A stretch of 64,000 nucleotides of DNA from Deltaproteobacteria bacterium (GTDB taxonomy: Bacteria > Myxococcota_C > UBA6777): positions 62,001-126,000 of the forward strand of contig SBHC01000035.1 of NCBI GenBank assembly GCA_006226375.1. Direction: 5' to 3'. Both the position numbers and the translations under genes were made by a program. Under the pieces are notes generated by a model that saw nothing but the letters and a program-made list of their open reading frames with translations, did not search any database and was not told where the DNA came from. Below are positions 48,651 to 57,131 of this stretch, piece after piece. Within the stretch, counting starts at the first letter, position 1. Every line of letters starts with the position of its first letter.

Positions 48651-48832
48651 GTCGTGTGGGACAGCGTTGCACAATGTTTGGCCTTGGCTCCAACGCATCC
48701 TAGGAAGTGGCGATGGGGGAGTGGTTTTTGACGTTCTTGGGAGAAAGATGGGGTGTGGCCTTGTCCCGAGTAAAACACGCCAATCCGCAACCAATGCACT
48801 TTGACGTGTGCACAAGGCACACATCTCCAAGT

Positions 48833-48860
48833 GGCATCGTCACGTTCGAATGGATCAGGC
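48833..48860 (-). promoter_or_regulatory. bipartite element GCCTGATCCA-N13-ATGCC, copy D
   Basis: Minus strand GCCTGATCCA (48860-48851), 13 nt, ATGCC (48837-48833). It is about 390 bp from the next coding start, with a terminator-like hairpin in between. Confidence 0.5.
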
Positions 48861-48934
48861 CAACGAAAAAAAGAATATGGGGCATGTATGAGATTGTGGT
48901 GTCGGACAGAGCAGGGGGAGAGGGTGAAGGTTAG

Positions 48935-50026
48935 TTACTGGCAAAGTCCCGAGGTGACGATCAGGAATCCCTTAAAGGCTTCAAACTGGGCGGCGCTGCT
49001 TGTGGTATTGCGGACCGTGGAGGGCCAAGCTTTGCAAGACTTGGAGGTGTGTTTGTAGGTCACCGAATAGGTCTTGCCAGGTGGTACATTGAAGTACACC
49101 GCGATCCCTGGTTGGGAGGTTTCTTGTTTGGGGTTTTTGGTTCCCGTAGCCGTGAGGTAATGAGGTCCGTCGCCTCCTGTGGGTGTCATGGTCACGGTTG
49201 CACCTTGGATGGTGTTGAGTTGCTTGTCGTGGATGTCTGCTACGATGTGGGCTTTGCCGGTTAAGTCAACGTTGGCGACACCCATCGACAACGCTACCAG
49301 TTTGGCGACTTGCTCCGACAGGAGTCCCACACGGTGGTTGTAGTTTCCGTTTCCATCAATCTCAGACACAGGGACATTGAGTGGTACAATCAAGGGCATC
49401 AGCTGCTTTTGTGTGTTGACAAAGCTGATGTTCAAATCGGTGTCGTGAGGAAGTTTGTAGAGCGTGAACTTGCCGCTGGCGTCGGTGGTTGCACACGCGT
49501 ACTGAGATTGCTGGTGAACACAGACCTTGACATCCTTAATGGGAGGGTTGCCGCTTGCAAAGAAATCGAAGACCGCCCCCGTAAAATTAAAGGTCTTCAC
49601 AGGCGCTTCTGGAACTGTTTCCTGTGCAGGTGAGTCTGATGCGCCGCCATCTGTAGTGGTTTCGCCTGCTCCTCCATCAGTTAACATTTCATCCGAAGCT
49701 TCGTCCGTCGTCTCTTCCACTGCCTCTGCCTCTGCCACGGTCTCATCCGAAACTTCGGAGGATGTTGCCTCTTCAGGTGTTGCTTCTGGGCCATCTTCCA
49801 GGGTTGCTTCAGGACCAGGCTCAGGTCCGGGTTCTGGCCCCGCTTCAGGCCCGGGTTCTGGACCTGTCGCTGTTTCTTTTGTCGCTTCTGTGTTGTTCGT
49901 TGTCTCGGTTGCTGCCTCTGCTGTAACTTCTGTCGTTGCTTCCTGGTTGTTTCCCTGACTGCAGCCCTGCACCCATACAATGCTTAAAAAACTAACAAGG
50001 AGAAATCCCAAACATAGCTTCTTCAT
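48935..50026 (-). CDS. lipoprotein with GPEP linker and carboxypeptidase-regulatory-like domain
   Basis: 363 residues from MKKLCLGFLLVSFLS, with GGAG 7 nt upstream; 42 further upstream codons are open but not signal-like. The lipobox is WVQGC. About 22-128 is low-complexity Thr/Glu/Pro with GPEPGPEP repeats, a likely extended linker. About 145-222 resembles a carboxypeptidase-regulatory-like beta-sandwich (TDASGKFTLYKLP). The C-terminal part has a second similar region (GATVTMTPTGGDG). No enzyme motif is seen. It lies between the caspase/FGE operon and the Tc-like unit, with 199 bp before it, so it probably has its own promoter. Confidence 0.85.
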   Translation of the reverse strand: MKKLCLGFLLVSFLSIVWVQGCSQGNNQEATTEVTAEAATETTNNTEATKETATGPEPGPEAGPEPGPEPGPEATLEDGPEATPEEATSSEVSDETVAEAEAVEETTDEASDEMLTDGGAGETTTDGGASDSPAQETVPEAPVKTFNFTGAVFDFFASGNPPIKDVKVCVHQQSQYACATTDASGKFTLYKLPHDTDLNISFVNTQKQLMPLIVPLNVPVSEIDGNGNYNHRVGLLSEQVAKLVALSMGVANVDLTGKAHIVADIHDKQLNTIQGATVTMTPTGGDGPHYLTATGTKNPKQETSQPGIAVYFNVPPGKTYSVTYKHTSKSCKAWPSTVRNTTSSAAQFEAFKGFLIVTSGLCQ

Positions 50027-50225
50027 GAACGTCTCCGCATCCGCTAGTGTACCCCTATGTGCGCTGTTTCTATACAGTGCCCCTTGTGGGATACCTAATT
50101 CAATAATGTTTTTCGATGATGCCCTCATAACATGGCTGTGTTTGTTGCACAAGAAGAAAGTCTTGCAATGTCGGGGACTCGTTACTTTCTTTGTCGCTTT
50201 GGAGTGTTCCTTTCTCTACTTGTTC

Positions 50226-52889
50226 TCAGTTGGATGACTTGGATAGAGAGATGGTGCGAACCAGGCGAAATCCAAAGATGGACTCGACTTCAAGGTGCCC
50301 GTAGGGGTTGTTTCGTAGCTTGGTGAGATGAAAGAACAAGCCTCTGTAGCTTTCATCAAAGCTTGCTGGAGGTTGGGCTGTATACATGCTGCCTCGTCGG
50401 GTCCGAAAGCAGGGTGCACACTTGGAGTTTTTGGGGTCGTAGGTGGGAGAACACTCCTCACAGAACTGAGGTGTGGGTGTGGGCAAATATCCAATCGGAT
50501 TCACGATCACTTTGTCCGGGTTCTTGGGGTCAACTGGATAAGGAAGATAGACATCCCAGGTCCACTCGGCCACATTTCCGAGCATGTCATGCAAACCTAA
50601 AGGGTTGGGAGGCTTGGTTCCCACCGGATGAGTTCGATAGTTTGAATTGTGGGAGTGCCAGGCTTGACGGTTGGCACGTCCTGCCCAATCATCGGTCTTG
50701 CAGTGTTGCTTGAGTTGTCCCCCTGCCAAAGAGGCAAACTCCCACTCGGCCTCTGTGGGGAGCCGATAGCCTTTGCATTGGACGTAATCTTTTCCATGGT
50801 TGCCTCGAAACTTACTTTTGAGTTTGCAAGAGAAAGACTCTGTCTTGCGAACATCTCCGACGCATTCGTAACATGTCTCGTAGCCTTGGTGTCGGGAGAG
50901 GGCGTTGGCATAGGCGAGAGCCTGGTACCAGTTCACGCTCTCCACCGGACAGTCTGGACAAGTCTTAAACCGAGAGGGGTTGTAGCCAAGCAAGGCATCG
51001 TAATCTCGCTGCCGAACCTCAAACCGGCTCATTACAAACCGATAGTCGAACTTGACCTTGTGGGGCAAGGCATCATCCCAATAGCAGTATTGTTGGCCTG
51101 GATCGGGGCGGGGAAGCATCAGATAACCTCTCTCCCAAACGATGGGCTTCCCATCCTTGTCATGGGTCGGTACTTCAAGTTCGGGGGAGATACATTGGCC
51201 ACGTTGGCAAATATGAAACGGAGGACACTTTCGTCCGCAAACGCCACAATGATCTAGATCAATGCGAGTGTTTTTGCAGCCACTTTCTCCACACGACGAT
51301 AGCTTCAACTGGGAGCAGGCTTCATTGGCAAGGGGAGAGGTTCGGGCGATACGAAACCCATAGTAGCTTACGAGAGTGCTGTCTGTGGGGTTCTTCAGTG
51401 ACGGAAACTCGGTGCCCCGGAATCCGTTTCTCACAAGGAGAGGTGGAAATGTGATGTTGCCTCCCCGGTAGGTTTGTTCGTAGTCGTAATGTTCCCCGTA
51501 AGGATCGACAAGGTCGTTGGGATAGTAGCGGCTGCCAATTTCCCATACCCACTCGCTAACATTGCCCAACATGTCGTGGAGTCCCCAGGGGTTGGGCTTT
51601 CGGGTGGCGACTTGTTGGAGCTTTCCGTTCGCATTGACCGAGTACCATGCGATATCCGCCAATATCTCCTTGTAGGCGTCGCCGAAGCTTAGGGGGAAAG
51701 CATCCGGTCTACGTTCATGAAAGATACCAAGAGTTCCGGCCTGGACGGCGAAGCCCCACTCCGCGTCGGTCGGGAGTCGGTATCCTTTGCATTGGTAGAT
51801 TGCTTTCTCCTGGAACTCCGGTTTGGCGCTGCAGGTAACTTCGGATGTTCCCTGGTGACGATCGCAGGTGTAGCAGGTTTCAACACCACGCAGCTGCGAG
51901 AGCTTGTTACAGAAGTCCATCGCCTGGTACAGATTGACATGATGTACCGGGCATTGTTGGACATTTCCCACGCACTTCCAGTCCGATGGATCATAGCCCA
52001 TGAGTTGTTTGAACCAACCCCTTGTGACTTCGTATTTGCCCATCAAAAAGGGCCGCGTGAGCACAACATAGTGGACCGTTTCCCTGTCGCGGTTGATCCC
52101 GAGGAAGTTTTTGTAGAAGGTCCAATCCATCACTTCGTCAGGGGTTCCACGCTGGTAAGAGCCTGCTGCGATGGGTACCTCCTGGCAGACACCCTGTGCA
52201 CAAACGCCTTGTTGGGGGCAGGCTGTTCCACAGGCTCCACAGTGAGAGCTATCTTGTTGGAGGTCGACACAAACCACAGGACACGGGGCCTTCTGGCAGG
52301 GGGTTTCGCATCGTGTTGTCCCTTGTGGGCAAGTGCATGTCCCTTTGTTGCAGATGGCTCCCTTGGGACAGGCGTTGTTGCAAGCACCACAATGCTGGAG
52401 GTTGGAGCGTAGATCGATACAAAGGCAAGGCTTTTCGGGGCTACATTCGTTGGAACAAAGAACCTGACCGTTTGGGCATGTGTTGCCAACGCAATGACAG
52501 TTTCCCCAGCGATTCGACAAGAGGCCTTCGGCTCGACATACTTTGTCAAAAGCACCACTGGGACATGCCTCTTTTTGTTGCTGGGAAACGGAGGGGCATT
52601 CCTGGGCAAAGAACCGGTTGCGTACCAAGATCTCACGAGAAATGGAGGCCCGGCTACAGGACGGTCGCGCTCCATACACCTTGCATGTTCCGCTGATGCA
52701 AGCTCCCAGGAAGCTTTGGTTGTTGCATTCGCATGTGTACTTGCATTGGAAGCTATCGTAGTTATCCGTCAGCGGGCCAATCCCATCACCCTGGCAGGGT
52801 GCAAGAGGCCCCGAGCAGCCATCCAAGAACAGGAAGGATCCGAAAGACAGAAGAAGGAGCCATTGCATCCACTTCCGGGGATATCTCAT
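50226..52889 (-). CDS. lipoprotein with two FGE-sulfatase domains (copy 2)
   Basis: 887 residues; the lipobox is FLDGC (Cys25). Its ATGA overlaps the stop of the paralogue upstream. Cys-rich modules of the DxxHCGACGxxCxxGxxC kind fill about 20-226. The first FGE domain is at about 236-520 (MGKYEVTRGWFKQLMGYDPS, YRLPTDAEW, MLGNVSEWVWE, YGFRIAR). A Cys-rich spacer follows, then a second FGE domain at about 580-883 (YRLPTEAEWEF, MLGNVAEWTWD, FGFRLVR). In both, the RGG strand lacks the copper-binding Cys pair of true formylglycine-generating enzymes, so sulfatase activation is unlikely; ligand binding or another role is inferred. Last gene of the six-gene operon. Confidence 0.92.
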   Translation of the reverse strand: MRYPRKWMQWLLLLSFGSFLFLDGCSGPLAPCQGDGIGPLTDNYDSFQCKYTCECNNQSFLGACISGTCKVYGARPSCSRASISREILVRNRFFAQECPSVSQQQKEACPSGAFDKVCRAEGLLSNRWGNCHCVGNTCPNGQVLCSNECSPEKPCLCIDLRSNLQHCGACNNACPKGAICNKGTCTCPQGTTRCETPCQKAPCPVVCVDLQQDSSHCGACGTACPQQGVCAQGVCQEVPIAAGSYQRGTPDEVMDWTFYKNFLGINRDRETVHYVVLTRPFLMGKYEVTRGWFKQLMGYDPSDWKCVGNVQQCPVHHVNLYQAMDFCNKLSQLRGVETCYTCDRHQGTSEVTCSAKPEFQEKAIYQCKGYRLPTDAEWGFAVQAGTLGIFHERRPDAFPLSFGDAYKEILADIAWYSVNANGKLQQVATRKPNPWGLHDMLGNVSEWVWEIGSRYYPNDLVDPYGEHYDYEQTYRGGNITFPPLLVRNGFRGTEFPSLKNPTDSTLVSYYGFRIARTSPLANEACSQLKLSSCGESGCKNTRIDLDHCGVCGRKCPPFHICQRGQCISPELEVPTHDKDGKPIVWERGYLMLPRPDPGQQYCYWDDALPHKVKFDYRFVMSRFEVRQRDYDALLGYNPSRFKTCPDCPVESVNWYQALAYANALSRHQGYETCYECVGDVRKTESFSCKLKSKFRGNHGKDYVQCKGYRLPTEAEWEFASLAGGQLKQHCKTDDWAGRANRQAWHSHNSNYRTHPVGTKPPNPLGLHDMLGNVAEWTWDVYLPYPVDPKNPDKVIVNPIGYLPTPTPQFCEECSPTYDPKNSKCAPCFRTRRGSMYTAQPPASFDESYRGLFFHLTKLRNNPYGHLEVESIFGFRLVRTISLSKSSN

Positions 52890-55570
52890 GGCTGCCCTCC
52901 CTGGCTGGTTGTTGGGGCAGGGAGCTGGGTTCTCACCACACGGAAGCCGATGTGCCAGGGCCGACTGTCAAGGCTTCCATCGGTTCGATCGTGGTTGATG
53001 TGCCTGTAGTATCGCTTTACCTCATCCCAATCTTCTGTGTAGGTTTGGGCAAAATGCCCTCCTCGAAGCACTCGGTAGCAGGGTAGGCAAACTACGTTGA
53101 ATCGATTGTACGAAGGTGGACATGCCTTGCATGAGTTAAGGGAGGTCTGGGGCCATCCGACTGGATCGATAGAGGCTTGGTCTGGTGCTTGATGGTGTCC
53201 ATAGTCAGGAAGGTATGCATCCCACACCCACTCTCTTACGTTTTGGTGGAGGTCGTACAATCCCAGATCGGTGGGGGATGGTGTTCCTACAGGGAGGATC
53301 TGAGGTTCAATCGGTAAGGGGTCGAAGTCCACCGTGTAGCGGTTGTAGTCGTCTGTTTTGTAGATACCCCGATCGATAACTTGTTGACAGTAGCTTGGCT
53401 TTTGTCCCGCTTCACGCACCATATACTCCCACTCCGCCTCTGTTGGAAGCCGATAACCTGGGCATTTGTAGTAGTCTTTGTTTTGGTTGCCCTGAAATTT
53501 TTGTCTCAACATACATCGCAATGCTGCCGGCTTTTTGGGATCGCCTTGACATTGGTAACAAGGTTCCAAGCCAAAATGTCGGGACATGGCATTCGCAAAT
53601 GCAAGCGCTTGTGACCATGTTACGGTTTCGACAGGACATGTCTTGCAAGGACGACGTGAGGGATTGAACCCTAACATCTCACCAAACTCTTGCTGTTGGA
53701 CTTCATAGCTCCAGGCGTAAAAGTTGTGGTTGAACTTGACCTGGTGGGGGGGCGTGTCATTTCGGAAGCACTCTTTTCCTATGTAATGAGGGAGCTTGTA
53801 TCCCATGGTCCATGGCAGAGGCTTTCCTTGTTCGTCTTGTGTTTTTATGAGCACCTCAGGTCGTACACATTGTCCATTCTGGCAGTCTTGGAAGCGAGAG
53901 CACACTCGGTTGCACTGTCCACAGTGCTTTGGGTTTTGCAAGGTATCAATGCAGCCAGCGATGCCACAGAAAGAGAGACCGCTTTGTGGGCAAAGTGGAC
54001 TATGTTTTGCGGTGCGTGCGACCCGGAAACCAATGCCAATCGAATCTCTAGAATCCTCTGGTGTGTAGGTCGTGGGGCGCATTTGTCGTGCACCAGAACG
54101 CAAAAGGATAGCGGGTTGGGAATAGCTACCACCTCGTAGAGTTCCGAGCTTTTGGAGAGGAGTCCATGGGTCAACAAGAGAGGTACGTACAAAGCTTGTG
54201 GCTCCCGATACCCACTCTGCCGCGTTTCCACGCATGTCATAGAGCTTCCAGTTGTTGGGCTGGCGTGTTCCTACTGGATGAAGCTGATTGTTGGAGTTTG
54301 TTTTGTACCAGGCGAACGGTGATAGGTACGGAGTGTAGGTTTGGTCCACGTGGAGAGGTTGTTGTGCTGGCGTTCCTCCTGGAAAGGGTTGCTCCGAACC
54401 TGAGCGGGCGGCGAATTCCCACTCGGCATCGGTAGGAAGCCGGTAGCCTTGGCAGTGGTAGATTCCTTGGCTTGGATTGTTAATGTCTTCCTGACATCGA
54501 ACGTTTGGAGTCCCAGAGTTTTTGCATTGGTAGCATACAGGTAGTTTGGCTTGCTGAGATAGCTTGTTGCAAAAGTCCATCGCTTGGTGCAGGGAAACTC
54601 CAACAACGGGGCAGTGCTGGCTTTCGCCTGAACAAGGAGTCTTTGTTTCAGGGGAATAGCCCATCACCGATTGGAACCAGCCTTGGGTTACTTCAAATCG
54701 GCCCATGTAAAAGGGTCGGGTTAATGTCACTCGGTGCGGCGTTTCGCGTTCTTTTGGGATTTGGGTGTAGGAGGTGTATTGCGTCCAGTCAATCTCGTTG
54801 TAAGGAGTACCTCGGGTGTACGAACCAGGCTGGAGGAGCGCTTCTTGGCAGCGTCCTTGCACGCAAAGTGAGCCCTCCTCGCACGAGTTCCCACAAGTCC
54901 CACAGTGCTGGGGGTTCCTCTGTATGTCTACACAGGTTGTGTGAGGCGAATGAAGAGTCGAGACGTTTGTGATAGGACACATTGCTTTTGTCGAAGGGCA
55001 TTGACACTGGCCCTTGATACAGCTTGTTCCGTTCTCGCAAACCTGACCGCAAACTCCACAGTGTTGTGCATTGGTTTGCAAATCAATACAGTTGCAAGGT
55101 TGGTAAGGAGAGCAGTCTGTGCTGCAGAGAGTTTGGTTGGGAGGGCAGGGTGTTCCAGCACACACACAGTCTCCCCAGACGTTTCGGTGAAGTTCTTTGT
55201 CTTGGCATATCTTGCGGAAGGTTCCTGAAGGGCATTGAGCGATATCTTGAACGGTCAGTGCTGGGCATAGCTCGTCCAACAGTACGTTGGTGCGATGTGC
55301 TTCCAGAGACTGATGAGGGATGGGGCAGGCGGCACGTTCTTTCCACACCTTGCATCGTCCTTGGATGCAGGCACCATGGTATCCTTGGTTGTTGCATTCG
55401 CACCGGTGTTGGCACACATACCCTTCAGGGTTGATGGACAGCGGACCGATGCCATCATGAAAGCAGGGAGGTTGGCTACAACCAAAGGCTCCAAGGAAGA
55501 GAATGAAAAACAACCCCATGCTTAAGGAGAGGGAGAACAGGAGAGAAGAGCGTGGATGTTGGCCTGTCAT
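52886..55570 (-). CDS. lipoprotein with two FGE-sulfatase domains (copy 1)
   Basis: 894 residues; the lipobox is GAFGC (Cys31). It is a tandem paralogue of the next gene with the same layout: a conserved N-terminal CxxDGIGPL...CECNNQG region, Cys-rich modules to about 240, an FGE domain (about 247-523: MGRFEVTQGWFQSVMGYSPE, YRLPTDAEWEFAARSG, MRGNAAEWV, LRGGSYSQP, IGFRVAR), a Cys spacer and a second FGE domain (about 580-883: LHQNVREWVWD, LRGGHF, IGFRVVR). As in copy 2, the catalytic Cys pair is missing in both domains. Six bp follow the coiled-coil gene's stop. Predicted to sit on the outside of a membrane. Confidence 0.92.
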   Translation of the reverse strand: MTGQHPRSSLLFSLSLSMGLFFILFLGAFGCSQPPCFHDGIGPLSINPEGYVCQHRCECNNQGYHGACIQGRCKVWKERAACPIPHQSLEAHRTNVLLDELCPALTVQDIAQCPSGTFRKICQDKELHRNVWGDCVCAGTPCPPNQTLCSTDCSPYQPCNCIDLQTNAQHCGVCGQVCENGTSCIKGQCQCPSTKAMCPITNVSTLHSPHTTCVDIQRNPQHCGTCGNSCEEGSLCVQGRCQEALLQPGSYTRGTPYNEIDWTQYTSYTQIPKERETPHRVTLTRPFYMGRFEVTQGWFQSVMGYSPETKTPCSGESQHCPVVGVSLHQAMDFCNKLSQQAKLPVCYQCKNSGTPNVRCQEDINNPSQGIYHCQGYRLPTDAEWEFAARSGSEQPFPGGTPAQQPLHVDQTYTPYLSPFAWYKTNSNNQLHPVGTRQPNNWKLYDMRGNAAEWVSGATSFVRTSLVDPWTPLQKLGTLRGGSYSQPAILLRSGARQMRPTTYTPEDSRDSIGIGFRVARTAKHSPLCPQSGLSFCGIAGCIDTLQNPKHCGQCNRVCSRFQDCQNGQCVRPEVLIKTQDEQGKPLPWTMGYKLPHYIGKECFRNDTPPHQVKFNHNFYAWSYEVQQQEFGEMLGFNPSRRPCKTCPVETVTWSQALAFANAMSRHFGLEPCYQCQGDPKKPAALRCMLRQKFQGNQNKDYYKCPGYRLPTEAEWEYMVREAGQKPSYCQQVIDRGIYKTDDYNRYTVDFDPLPIEPQILPVGTPSPTDLGLYDLHQNVREWVWDAYLPDYGHHQAPDQASIDPVGWPQTSLNSCKACPPSYNRFNVVCLPCYRVLRGGHFAQTYTEDWDEVKRYYRHINHDRTDGSLDSRPWHIGFRVVRTQLPAPTTSQGGQP

Positions 55571-55576
55571 TTCTTT

Positions 55577-57127
55577 TCACTTCTCCTGCCACAAGATCTT
55601 TCCCATGTGTGGTTGGGAAGGTTTGGAAAGAGGAGGAGTGAACATCCATCGATACTGTGAAGCAGGCTTTGACGTGCTTTGTGCAAGTGTCGGGGCCGTG
55701 GGGAAGAGCTTTTTGGGAGGGCACTTTAATGTAGCCCGGCTTTGGTCCTTGGACGAGGGTCGAATCCAGACTTGCGAGAGCATCAACGCACCGCCAAGAA
55801 CGGTGACACTGGCACCACCTACCAAAGCGCCAGTCCCCAAGTCCCGTTGGTAGGCTGCCTCGGCGGGACGGAATCCAGAGGGGTTGTAACTTGTCGCTAC
55901 CAAATAGCTACCAATACCAACACCAAACAAGCCGACACCTAGAGTGGCCAGCCCCCCCCAAAGCAATCCTTGTGACAGCGTGGAGCGACGCTTCTGAACC
56001 AAAAGACCTTGTACGTCGCATTGCTGCCATTCTGCGAGTTGTACTGGTGTATCCGAGGCTGTCAGTGATGTGAGCACGCGTTGCTGCTGGGTATCTTGCT
56101 GCAGCTCGTCGTACATTTTTTGAATCTTTGGTTTGGACGAGCGTGGGTTGTGCAGTTGTTTTTGGAGCCTCTTGAGTTGTTGTTTGAGTCGTCGCTGCAT
56201 TTGATCCATGTGTTGGAGCTTTTGCTGACCAAACTCCGAGAGAGTTTCTCTCTTGCGAACCTGCGCCTGCATCTGTTGGATCTGCGATTGTAGGGAGCGA
56301 ATTTGTTTCTGGGTTTCTCTTAATTGAGCCTGTGTTTTTTGGTTCGTCTCTCTCTGTTGTGCACGATTGGTGAAGTTGGAGATGGCTTGATTAAGAAAGG
56401 CCAGACGAAACCGTCCTTGGCTGTACCGTATCGACAGCCGCCAAAGCCGCGTTTGTAACTTCCACACTGAAAATGTATGTGTTGCGCTGCCGGAGCGTTG
56501 ATACAATTGGAGGTACAATTGGAAGTAGATGCGAAGGTGCCGAAGACTCGCAGCGACATGGCGCAGGTGGTTTTGGTAGTGGGCGAGAAATGTCCTTAAC
56601 TTACGATGCTCTTGTGGTGTTCGTAGGTAAAAGTTGGACAAAGGAGGCAAGGCCGGTGGACCCGCTAGGGTTTGGTGGTAGTCCATCCACAAGTAAGCCA
56701 ATTGCAACTGCACGGAGGGTATGTTGGAGCGTTGGTCAGGTTTGGGGCTATAGCTTTGTGCTTTTCTCAGAAACACTCGACACCTTTGCCAGCTACTTCG
56801 ACGTGCCAGTCGTAAGCATTGCTCTTTTTTCGAGACACCAGGGAAGCGTGAGGGATGTTGTCTTTTCTTTTGAAGACATTGTTGGTAGACGTTACTTTGG
56901 TTCGATTGTAGGCACATTTGTGTGCGCCGAAGGTACAGATACGTTCGGTAGCTTGGACCCATGAGAGGTTGAAGAATCTGAATGGGGAGTGACATCGATT
57001 CGGGTTTGGCATGGGCGAGAGTGTGCCCACAGAGGCTAACCATGTAGAACCAGAACGCCAGCGTGATTCCACAAAGAGGAAGGTTCCGTGGCTGGGTAAG
57101 GTGAGTTGAGTACAAGCGTCTTGTCAT
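55577..57127 (-). CDS. coiled-coil membrane protein of the caspase/FGE operon
   Basis: 516 residues. The N-terminal hydrophobic stretch (about 17-40, LCGITLAFWFYMVSLCGHTL) is a signal peptide or anchor. The middle is helical and rich in Arg, Gln and Leu, with a strong coiled coil at about 255-345 (LRETQKQIRSLQSQIQQMQA). Two glycine-rich spans lie near 385-412 and 432-457. No catalytic motif is seen. It starts 4 bp after the caspase gene and ends 6 bp before the first FGE gene, so it is co-translated with them. Inference: a periplasmic or membrane scaffold linking the protease to the lipoproteins. Confidence 0.85.
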   Translation of the reverse strand: MTRRLYSTHLTQPRNLPLCGITLAFWFYMVSLCGHTLAHAKPESMSLPIQILQPLMGPSYRTYLYLRRTQMCLQSNQSNVYQQCLQKKRQHPSRFPGVSKKEQCLRLARRSSWQRCRVFLRKAQSYSPKPDQRSNIPSVQLQLAYLWMDYHQTLAGPPALPPLSNFYLRTPQEHRKLRTFLAHYQNHLRHVAASLRHLRIYFQLYLQLYQRSGSATHTFSVWKLQTRLWRLSIRYSQGRFRLAFLNQAISNFTNRAQQRETNQKTQAQLRETQKQIRSLQSQIQQMQAQVRKRETLSEFGQQKLQHMDQMQRRLKQQLKRLQKQLHNPRSSKPKIQKMYDELQQDTQQQRVLTSLTASDTPVQLAEWQQCDVQGLLVQKRRSTLSQGLLWGGLATLGVGLFGVGIGSYLVATSYNPSGFRPAEAAYQRDLGTGALVGGASVTVLGGALMLSQVWIRPSSKDQSRATLKCPPKKLFPTAPTLAQSTSKPASQYRWMFTPPLSKPSQPHMGKILWQEK

Positions 57128-57131
57128 AAGC

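Larger units (their letters stand above)
48442..48934. other. 493-bp intergenic region with two bipartite elements and a terminator-like hairpin
   Basis: It separates the 48935-50026 lipoprotein from the Cys-rich lipoprotein gene. The open frames here have no protein-like composition. It contains copies C and D of the bipartite element and, between them, a hairpin followed by T-runs on the minus strand. Copy C is placed to serve the downstream gene; copy D could drive a short RNA. Confidence 0.5.

Noticed and set aside
48557-48830. two short minus-strand frames of 79 and 87 codons in the 493-bp gap
   Set aside because: They have no ribosome site, overlap each other, run across the terminator-like hairpin and show no protein-like pattern.
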